Part shown: piece after piece, positions 55,487 through 64,000 of the stretch | Position numbering within the stretch: position 1 is the stretch's first letter | Layout of the letters: every line of letters begins with the position of its first letter | DNA from: Watersipora subatra | Taxonomy: Eukaryota > Bryozoa > Gymnolaemata > Cheilostomatida > Watersiporidae | Length of the DNA stretch: 64,000 nucleotides | Assembly: GCF_963576615.1 (NCBI RefSeq) | Contig: NC_088710.1 | Location: 124,001-188,000 of the forward strand | Direction of reading: 5' to 3' | Made by a program: the position numbers and the translations under genes | The notes under the pieces: generated by a model | What the model was told of the DNA's origin: nothing | The model's database searches: none | Seen by the model: the letters and a program-made list of their open reading frames with translations, nothing else

Positions 55487-57662
55487 TCAACCTGAGCACG
55501 AGATAATGATGATGGAGCCATAGGTGCACTGTAGCCCAGCTAATGTAGCGCAAGTCCCAAAAATAGCCAACAGCAGCAGAACAAAGGCAGGCCTCAGCCC
55601 ACCCCAGTCAGAGAGACAGGAATAGCACTTTACTTGTTTTTTAAAGTCAAATCTGTTTAAAATTTTCTTCAATCTGTCAGGTAGGTTATTCCAATAAAAG
55701 GTTGTTTGATATTGAATAGTTTTTTGCCCAGCACTAGATGTAAATAAGGGAATATGAAGATTTAGAAGAGAGTGACGAGTGCTATAAGAGTGTGATGGTC
55801 CCCCATTCCCAGATGAATGAAATACAGTATGACCCCTTAGCAGCAGCTTTAACGTATATATGTAACTTATCTATTGGTAAAATATTAGTTTGAGTAAACA
55901 ATTCTTTTGATGGATAGTCAAAGGGTTTATGACATATAATTCGCACTAGCTTTTTCTGAAAGATTTTAATTTTATTTAAAAATATGTCAAGCAAGTTGCC
56001 CCAAGATTCGAGGCAGTAAATAAGTTTAGAATTCACTAAGGAGTTATATAATGTAATCATTATTTCTCGTGGGAAGTGCTTTGATAACCTATAGAAAAGT
56101 TCAACCGCTAGACGAAGGTCCTTTAGTATATTAGATATATGAGTAGACCAATTCAGATTATTGTCAAGCCAAACACTTAGGAATTTAAAATGATCAGTCT
56201 GGTTTAATATGTAATTTCCTATTTGCAGAGAGTGCATTTTTAAATTAAATATGTTCTGCGGATTTTTCATAAGCATATAATTAGTTTTCTCAATATTGAT
56301 TGTGAGTTGGTTACTGATGCACCAGCATCGGAAGATTTCCAAATCTGCATTTATCTGAGGTAACATGCTGTTAAGGTTACTTGATTCTAGAAAAAGAGTG
56401 GTGTCATCCGCATAAAGAATAGGTTGTAAGCATTTTAATGATTTGCAAAGATTGTTTATATAAACCAAAAACAGTGTTGGGCTCAAAATTGAGCCTTGTG
56501 GAACACCACAGGTTACCCGCTTTTCAGTTGAAAGTACACCACTAATTTTTGTTCGTTGAAATCTGTCGTGTAAATAGCTTTTAACCCAATTAATACTTTA
56601 ACTACTGAAATGTAATTTTATTAGTTTTCATAAAAGTATATCATGGTTAATGGTGTCAAATGCTTTGCTAAAATCAATAAAAATTCTTAAAACACTGTTT
56701 CCTTTATTAAAAGCCTCAAAAGTTGTATTTGTAAAAGCTGACAAAGAGTCAGAAGTTCCACGTTTTGCTCTAAAACCAAATTGATAGTTATTCAACAAGC
56801 TATTTAGTTCAAGATAGTTTATTATTTGATCATTTACTAGCCTCTCTGATATTTTACTAAAAATAGGTAAAATAGATATAGGTCGATAATTTGAACATAG
56901 AACACGATCACCTTTTTTAAAGACAGGCTTAATTCTAGCAATTTTCATCTGTTTAGGAACCATGCCTTGAGTAATGCTGTTGTTAATTAATTTAGTAAGA
57001 GGAATTACTAATGACTGGCTAGCTGCTTTTAAAATTTTACCAGAGATATTATCTAGCCCTGAAGCCTTGTTGGCTTTAATGGACTTTATTACATTTTCCA
57101 CCATACTACTGTTAACAGTTGATATATTAAAATGTGTGGTACGTGTATTTGAATGTGAGTAATTTTCAGTACAGTCAGACCGTAAGTTTTGGAATTTAGA
57201 AGCCAGTTGATGTCCTATATTACTGAAATAAATATTTATTTCATTTGCTATCTCAAGACTATCACTTGATTCTGCAAGCAGTTTGCTTGTAATTTTAATC
57301 TTTTTAGGCTCTCCAGTGTTAGATTTTTTCAATATCTCATTATTTAAAATTTTCCAAACCTCAGTAGGGCTATCACAGCTTTCAAATGCTAATTTGAAAT
57401 AATTAGATTTGGATTTTCGCAACTCACTGGTGAGCTTGTTTCTTAAAGCCACATACTTAGCGTTTAGCTTGATATTTAGAGGGGATTTTAAAGTCTGTTT
57501 AAATAGTTTGTTTTTATGCAATAACTGTTTTTTTAATTCAGAAGTAACCCCAGGTTTATTTTTCCTAGCAGACCCATTAATTTTTTTCTGATTTGATGGT
57601 TGCAAAGCAAGCAATGATTGATTGCAGTTTAGATAAAAGTTTGTTATATTGAGATTCAACAT
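55487..57662 (-). pseudogene. LINE reverse transcriptase
   Basis: One frame (57662 to 55782 keeps the same phase) with a TGA near 56626 and a TAA near 56601. Motifs: KGDRVLCSNYRPISILPIFS, NNYQFGFRAKRGTSD, VLRIFIDFSKAFDTINHDIL (motif A Asp), RVTCGVPQGSILSPTLF and ILYADDTTLF (motif C). The C-terminal region has WLDNNLNWSTHI and YCLESWGN. The last 60 residues include a hydrophobic run (FVLLLLAIFGTCATLAGL). The enzyme would prime reverse transcription at the nicked target. It is inactive here because of the stops. Confidence 0.9.
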
Positions 57663-57664
57663 CA

Positions 57665-58290
57665 GCAGTGTTAATATCCCATTTTACTGCTTTCAAATTT
57701 TCCAGTTAGATTTTTATAATGAATCATCTCAAAAGTCTTTAGTTGGTCCTGATCATCAGGCATTTCATTTTGGTCAACAATTGCCAAACTAGGGAAATGA
57801 TCGCTAAAGTCAGCTTCAATAATTCCAGAAGTTATTTGCAATGCATTTTGATTTGTTAGTATATGATCCAGATAAGACCATTTTTGGAGATGTTGAGTAA
57901 AATGTGTAGGAATGTCAATTAAGTTTGTTAGGTTATAAATAGCTAATCAATTCAAGTAGTTCTCGCATGCCTGCAGCTCGAGGGTATCTATATTTATATC
58001 ACCTGTGATAAAATGAGTGGATGGGCAAGAATATGAGGAAAATGATAAGAATCGCTCCAGGCTGTGTAGAAAATTATTTACATCAGAGCTGGGTTGTCGG
58101 TAGATAACAGTTAGAGTGGAAGTGTGACAAGCCTCAGTACCATCCCCATCACTCTGCCGGAGTGAACGTCAGCACCATTAATTTTCGCAAACTGCTGCTC
58201 GACTGCCAACCCACAGCGCATAAAGACTCCAGCACCACCACCTCGGGCATTAGTGTCATCTGTATTTTACCCTTATGATCACAGCTTCAT
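57665..58290 (-). pseudogene. LINE APE endonuclease, C-terminal half
   Basis: Fragments GDINIDTLELQACENYLN and EADFSDHFPSLAIV carry the catalytic Asp-Asn and the SDH motif of apurinic-like endonucleases. Frame changes occur near 57945 and 58140. The N-terminal half is absent. Confidence 0.8.
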
Positions 58291-58294
58291 TTTA

Positions 58295-59595
58295 AAATTA
58301 AATAGATTTTGGTATATTCATTAGAACACCAAAAGAAGAGTTGTTTTCTCAGATTGTCGTAGTTGTGTTCAGACTTGAGGAAATCTTGGTTATGCTCTGC
58401 TAAACTATTTGAATTGATTTTATATTAATACGACATGTATATATGTTACAATCACATGTGAGAGATTCTTGCTTGTTACTAGCAGTTGTCAAATGATGCA
58501 CTGTTTATATTTTATTAAATGTATTTTATTAATTTTTGAAACCTGTCTGTTTAACCCTTTGTGTGAATGGTCTCTTAGCTCGCATAGTAGTACTATTAAC
58601 CAAATTAAAATTTTCCTCCTATCGATTTATTTCGAAACATACATGTAAGTACAATAACTGATAGCAACTTACTTTCGGATTGGCTGAAACAGTCACTTTA
58701 GCAAAGTTTGTGCAAGCCCAACTTTATTTAGAGAATGAATGCTGCCAACTTCTGTGTAATAAATCACCTGACGTAATGAGAACATATTTAATCTACTTTA
58801 AATCAATTATAGTGACACCCTAATACATATATCTGGTTTTTGTCTTTAACAATATTTTTATAATAGTAAAAATCTTGTTTAGCCATATCAACTCAACTGT
58901 ATAGGGGTCACATGACCCACTCCTTCAGTGAGAGTTATCATGTTTTTAATTTCCTGAAGAAAGATCTTCCTTTTGGTAGTTGTCCACACATTGCAAAACT
59001 TGTAATTGCAGCATATTAGTAAAAAAACAGACAAGTACAAACTGATTTGCGGGCAGGTTTTAAGTATGAAAATTTCAGGAGCAATTTATTAGTGGTTTAA
59101 GCACTTCTTATATGATGACGTATTTAAGCTGCTATCAACATAAACCAGAGAAGACTGCTGCTGCCACTGATGCTGTTCAAAACTGCGGAATACTTGAAAT
59201 AACTGATCACAACTCTCCTTACTAGCTAGTTTCAGTCAAACTTGTTATATTTCAAATTCTGTTCTTATCAACATCACTTGTAATCATGCAGTTATTTTAT
59301 TCATTCTGTACCATATTCTCACCTTGTTAGTCAGGATTGCAGCTAGTATAGAAACTGTAGTGATTTGATTGGTTGTCTACTTGTCAGCAACTATATAGTT
59401 AATCAGGCCTTAAACTTTTTAAATTTTTTCTTCCCATTTCTCTAAAGTTATTAATATTTCTGACATCGGCAAGATTATTGAAGATTCTACAAGTTGTCCT
59501 TCATGAAATTATGTCCAACTATACTTAATACAGTTTAGTTGTACTAAATCTTATATTACACACATACATAATACAACATATTGTTGCGTTTTGAT
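58295..59595. other. Unassigned intergenic DNA
   Basis: No recognised feature on either strand. Confidence 0.4.
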
Positions 59596-59598
59596 TAA

Positions 59599-59604
59599 TT
59601 TATT
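59599..59604 (-). terminator. AATAAA polyadenylation signal
   Basis: AATAAA on the minus strand, 46 bases after the stop of the D8C gene. Confidence 0.75.
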
Positions 59605-59649
59605 AACATCCATGTAAATAACCTCAGCATACAAAGTAGCAACTCAGTG

Positions 59650-59900
59650 TTAGGCCATGCCACAGAACGCTTGTGGACAGAGTTTGTAATACTCCCCTGT
59701 GTACCTGTAGATGATATCATTGCTCGAGCAACGCATAACCAACAATGGTACAACCCAGTCTCTGCAGTTGGACCCAGCAACGGCGTATCCATTTATTCGT
59801 GAAGGTCTACCAGCTAGTAAAGGAACTGCATCATCTGACCATATAGAAGTGAATCCACCGCAACTTCTAGCCTTTGGACAATGGTCCAGCATTCGAGTAC
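59650..59900 (-). CDS. Secreted D8C-domain protein, exon 2
   Basis: It completes the D8C domain begun in exon 1. TRMLDHCPKARSCGGFTSIW, GYAVAGSNCRDW, PLLVMRCSSNDIIYRY and EYYKLCPQAFC supply six cysteines, followed by GMA-stop. The acceptor ATTTTAATAG lies at 59901 and the split Gly codon G|GT joins exon 1. Together they give a 159-residue protein ending at the domain. D8C is the eight-cysteine domain of uromodulin, GP2 and OIT3, an extracellular module; no ZP or other domain follows. The function in this animal is unknown. Confidence 0.85.
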
Positions 59901-60658
59901 CTATTAAAATAATCATGATTTTTGCTGCGACTGCACAGCGATTATACAGCCCAAAATAGCCAATTAAATTATATATAGCAGTAACAGGGACTCTCTCCTA
60001 TTCCCCATTAACAATGTATGTGTGTCTCACTATTTGAAACGCATAAATATGGTGTGTACTTTTATTATTTAGCAGTAAATCATTTACTAGGAGTGCAGAG
60101 CTCAGACTCTTTGCTGCTAGTTTAATTGTAGGAGAGTTGAATATACAGGTGCTTTATACAGGTATCAGTTAGTTATGAACTTGCTGGTGATACTCATGTA
60201 TAAAATGCACATGTAAGAGTGATTGCTGGTTAGTGTTATGCTTATGGCTGCATCTGAAACCATGATTCCTCAGCTACACAAAAACATACCGTATAAAAAA
60301 GTCGTTTCCCGTTTATAGCATCAACTAAAAACTGATACTTGAGCCAAATTAGGATAATATTATTAGGATAATTAGGATAATATTATTAAATTAATTTACT
60401 CAGTCATTTCTATATGATGAAGGCAGCAAATTGATTTCATGCTTCTGTAAACTGTTTTACCTGATAGTATTTGCTTTAACTTATTCTAGAGTTCAATGGA
60501 ATAGTACATTGATTAAGGATTTCTCATTGAATATAATTCTCTGGGTGTACTCTAATATAAAATCAGTAAAGAATACAAGAATAGAGAGGTCAATAACTTT
60601 TGGCCCAAAATAAAAAGAAATTCTCATAACCACTATCAGGTGTTTGCAAATATCTCAC
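59901..60658 (-). other. Intron of the D8C gene
   Basis: 758 bp, GTGAGA donor and AATAG acceptor. No other feature seen. Confidence 0.8.
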
Positions 60659-60887
60659 CTGCATCTCCTGAAAATCTAAACCATTGAAGTTGGCTCTGGA
60701 GGTCACAGGCATAACCCCCTGGCTTCAGCTTCACTCCATCATAATTAACTCTCCAATAGTCAGTCAGGTTTGTCGCGCTCTGGCATAACTGATGGAAAGA
60801 CACGTCGGTGTTTGGCCCACCGATTATTTCACAGCGGAAACCTGCGGTTAGCATAACCAGAACAGCAAGTGTTAGAAAGACAGACAT
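60659..60887 (-). CDS. Secreted D8C-domain protein, exon 1
   Basis: It starts MSVFLTLAVLVMLTAGFRC, a signal peptide with cleavage likely near the Gly-Phe-Arg-Cys. Then come FHQLCQSATNLTDYWRVNYD, the start of the D8C domain (L.D.WR pattern), GGYACDLQ, and LQWFRFSGDAG, equivalent to the WYRFVGDAG box of uromodulin-type D8C. It leaves in phase 1 at G|GTGAGA. Counting both exons, the mature chain has exactly eight domain cysteines. No frame defects are seen, so I take it as a functional gene. Confidence 0.87.
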
Positions 60888-60889
60888 TG

Positions 60890-62080
60890 TGAGCTATATG
60901 CACTCACTTGTAGACATTCACTGCGTGCCTAGCATATGCCTGTCTGACATCCTACAATGGATGTGAAGAAGCATATGGTGTAACAGAAAAGTCTTCTATT
61001 AAAAGAAGACATCCAATTAGGTGAAAGTTGATCATATTAATGAGACTTCGTCTATCTTAACATTGCCTTTAGACTTCTCATACTTGGTTATGTGTGACAC
61101 TCTTGCTTTTGGACTCACTAACTTAAGGCAGCATTTTTAATATTATTTGCATCAATCTTTCTTTGCTTTTTCACTTACAGAGACAGTTTTCTATTCTTGT
61201 TTATTTTAGTTCAAATGAGCCATCAGAGTGTAACCTTTTTAGCTTAAGTTGTTTCTCTATTTGGCTGAGTTGTTCTCTCCTGCTACTAGAAGCATGGATG
61301 ACTCAATTATCTTCATTTACCTTCTGAGTGATGCTCTTATTTTGCTCCTTCGTAACTAGGGCTTACATGCCAATTCAGCAACTGAATACACTGAATGCAC
61401 AGAATAGAAACAGGAAACAGACAACTACAAGTACGTAAAACTCAGCGCATGATGTGTAGCTCATGCACAGTCGAGACTGATAGGAGACAGCTAGCAGACA
61501 TCATCAAAACTTTGATCAGTAAAGCTAAGCAAGAAATAATGCCCAAAAGCTGCCACGTACTTCAAATACCCACTACAGACTGTCTCTCTCCCATCTTACT
61601 TGCATCCTAGTATAATTAGATTAGATATACTCTAAACCGAAGTTGGAGGAATTCCTAGAGCTAAAACTGTTTACTTTATTGCAATTTTACAGATGTGCTG
61701 GATATTCTCATAGTATGTAACCAGTAAGATATATTTGTCATTGTGTCTTCCTTTTTTTGTAGTAAACTCTGTATTTTGCATATTTTGTTCTATGATAAGA
61801 GAAGAGTCTTTTACCCAAGCTTACAGTGTTCTCAAACAACTACAAGGGCTGATATCATCTTTGGGAAACAACAGATGCATCTGGTCAGGGCAGCTTGTGA
61901 ATTAGCTTTTTCTCAGATACTGTAGCTAGATCAGCTATTGATTGTTTTGGAAAACATTCCAAGTATTTTTGCATTGCATTTGACTTTTAATTTGTTAAAT
62001 TGACAAAAGTGTTTAGTTTTTCTCTTGCAAGACTTAAAAGTTCTGCTATTATAACTGTTTATTTTTTCCAATCACTTTTA
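60890..62080. other. Upstream region of the D8C gene and unassigned DNA
   Basis: No TATA box at a convincing distance and no other gene is recognised. Confidence 0.4.
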
Positions 62081-62083
62081 TTA

Positions 62084-63472
62084 CTAGAAATTTCCCTGTC
62101 ATACAGCCCACGATCAAAGTGATAATGGAAAAAGAAAGGGTACTGATGGTTGAGAAATGCAATATTAGCATTCAAAGTGCAGTGCAATAGGGGAACTGCA
62201 ATGGTAGCTGCAATGGTAGCTGCAATGGTAGCTGTAATGTACTGGGTGTTATTATGTACAACAAACAGCAATAATGAAAGAAAAAGATTATATGTTTATA
62301 TCTTTCCCTGCAATAGGAGAGATGCAATATTAGAAGTAAAATGGCAAGCTGCTGTGGAATATACATATATACATACATATATACATGTATATTTATACAT
62401 ATATATATATTTATACATACATATATACATACATATAAGTATATATATATTTATACATACATATATATAAATATATATATATATATACATGTATATATAA
62501 TTGGGCACAGCCGTAGTGCTTTAGAAAAGAAATAACAGTAACATATTGAGCACCATCGGTCACTATACACTTCAATCCTGTAAATTTAAATAATTATTCT
62601 TATAACTAAATCTTATAAAATCGAATAATTATTCTTACAATTAAATATTGTAATAATCTTATCAGAATCGTTAAAAAAATATCATCGTTATTTCCTTTAT
62701 TTCACTGCTTTGAACATCAGTTGGAATACCACAGTACTCATTATAAGTATCCAAAATGTCAGAGTCCAGTAGAATCGGCAAGAAGAAACAATTAGTTTTC
62801 AGTACTTGTATGTTAATTATATATTGTACCGTTATGAATCGTTAAAATAGAAAAAGAATCGTTACAAAAATATGATCACCATTTCTTTTACTTTCACTGC
62901 TTTGGACATCAGTTGTAATACCAAAGTATTCATTATAAGTGCCCAAAATGTTAGAGTCCAGTAAAATCGGCAAAAAAACCATTACTTTTCAGTAATTCAA
63001 AGTTAATTACAGAAACCTTTGGCAATTAGTCAATGTGATAGACTGGTGAAATGTGCACACTTTTTTTCGGGAAGTGCGCACAACTTAATAGTTCTACTCT
63101 CTGTCGCACCGCCTTATCGGCGTTTTGTTGGCCAATCTTAATTTTGATTAAAATAGGCTTGGCAAGTTTTTATATCGATTATTAGCCCGAATTAATCTGT
63201 CTATTTATGTATTATCCGATCAGATGGGTTAGTTTTAGGATATTGCGGTAACCTTTCAAAGACTTTGTGACATATTTAAATAGGTTTATATGTGTTTTGT
63301 ATCATTATTATACTAAAACGGCTCTACACAAAAATGGTCAAATTTGTTGAAAAAATTTTGGTACAAGAGTTTGGTAATGGCGGTTAACGGACCATTTTTC
63401 GGGAGTTGTGTGCACATATGCATTTATCATAAATCTCCCGACCAATCGCTTCGCTCGTGTTTGGTCGTGGGA
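62084..63472 (-). mobile_element. Helitron-like element, family A copy H4
   Basis: CTAG at 62084-62087 and TCCCACGACCAAACACGAGC at 63472 bound a copy collinear with H1-H3. A TATACA microsatellite occupies 62355-62500. Two minus-strand segments (62690-62790 and 62880-62970) read DILDTYNEYCGIPTDVQSSE and NILGTYNEYFGITTDVQSSE, like one in H3. Confidence 0.75.
62355..62500. repeat. TATACA/TA microsatellite inside H4
   Basis: Alternating TATATACATACA units; Ile/Tyr frames over it are artefacts. Confidence 0.93.
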
Positions 63473-63474
63473 TA

Positions 63475-64000
63475 ATTAATTTGCTGAGCCATACATCTAC
63501 AAATTTGCCTTTTGTTATGTGAAACTTTCTACATATTGGCTGCTCTTCAACTTATTAGATGTTTTATAAATTAATCCAGCATCAAACATATATGTTATTG
63601 ATCACTGTTGCTATACCTTCTTACTTATCTTATAGCCATATTAACTATCTTGGAGTTATCATAACTTTACTCATTTACCTTGATTAATACCATTCAGAGC
63701 TCTAAACTAGTGTTAATATGAACTATATCACCATCTAAGCTTGTAGTTTAAAAAAGATGAAGCTGTTTCTATTTGTTGTTCTTTGTACACATTTTATACA
63801 CTTTTGTACTCACTGTACACATACAAATGTATATAAATGAAGTTGTTACAGCTTGCTCCATGAATTATCATTTCCTATTTGTGATACCAAGTGTGTCTGT
63901 TACAAGTATATGGGATGAATGAAATGTGTCTGCTATGTGTATTTGGCATGATAGAGCAAGTGCTTGCAGATGTAAACATACCATCAAATAGTAGTAATAA
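63475..64000. other. Unassigned DNA
   Basis: No recognised feature. Confidence 0.4.

Larger units (their letters stand above)
55487..58290 (-). mobile_element. LINE (Jockey/CR1-type non-LTR retrotransposon), 5'-truncated
   Basis: In order on the minus strand are the APE endonuclease C-terminal half, a linker, the reverse transcriptase and a C-terminal tail. The endonuclease starts part-way, as is usual for 5' truncation. The RT frame is interrupted by only two stops, so this is a fairly young copy. Confidence 0.88.

Overview
This window is AT-rich eukaryotic nuclear DNA from an animal. Genes are split by GT-AG introns, and the window carries Penelope-like, LINE, LTR, Helitron-like and TIR elements. 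It also contains two metazoan-type secreted-protein genes and part of a proteasome RPN1/PSMD2 gene. An invertebrate is most likely, possibly a lophotrochozoan, but the sequence alone does not settle the species. Most long open frames are translated tandem repeats and are not genes.

Layout. 0-8.1 kb: a decayed Penelope-like (PLE) 3' end with a hammerhead ribozyme, a tRNA-like SINE head, a LINE fragment, a complete but decayed 4.0-kb LTR retrotransposon (146-bp LTRs, 5-bp target duplication) and a Helitron-like element. 8.4-28 kb: almost only minisatellites separated by unassigned DNA, plus one TIR transposon and one Helitron-like element. 28.6-31 kb (+): a novel two- or three-exon gene for a secreted, proline-rich then acidic serine-rich protein. 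32.5-44.1 kb (-): seven exons covering the C-terminal half of a PSMD2-like gene. Its introns hold a 1.8-kb 61-bp satellite, two Helitron-like elements, two TIR elements and a 60-bp satellite. One exon has a 4-nt frameshift with in-frame stops, one stretch of about 90 codons is missing and one junction breaks GT-AG, so this copy looks like a decaying pseudogene or a badly assembled gene. 44.2-46.5 kb: two head-to-head PLE fragments and a 117-bp inverted repeat, together with four well-formed hammerhead ribozymes. 46.6-58.3 kb: a TIR transposon, satellites, a GC-rich Ty3/Gypsy 3' fragment ending in a perfect palindrome, and a LINE with APE endonuclease and reverse transcriptase remnants. 59.6-60.9 kb (-): a compact two-exon gene for a 159-residue secreted D8C (uromodulin-like, eight-cysteine) protein, apparently intact and with a polyadenylation signal. 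62.1-63.5 kb: a fourth Helitron-like element.

Three patterns stand out. (1) Hammerhead ribozymes accompany each PLE-type sequence. (2) Tandem arrays begin exactly at Helitron-like CTAG 3' ends in three of six cases. (3) Tandem arrays sit at the edges of four of the seven PSMD2 exons and copy splice sites or the stop codon. The genes do not form a pathway; the window mainly shows how repeats reshape a gene-poor locus.
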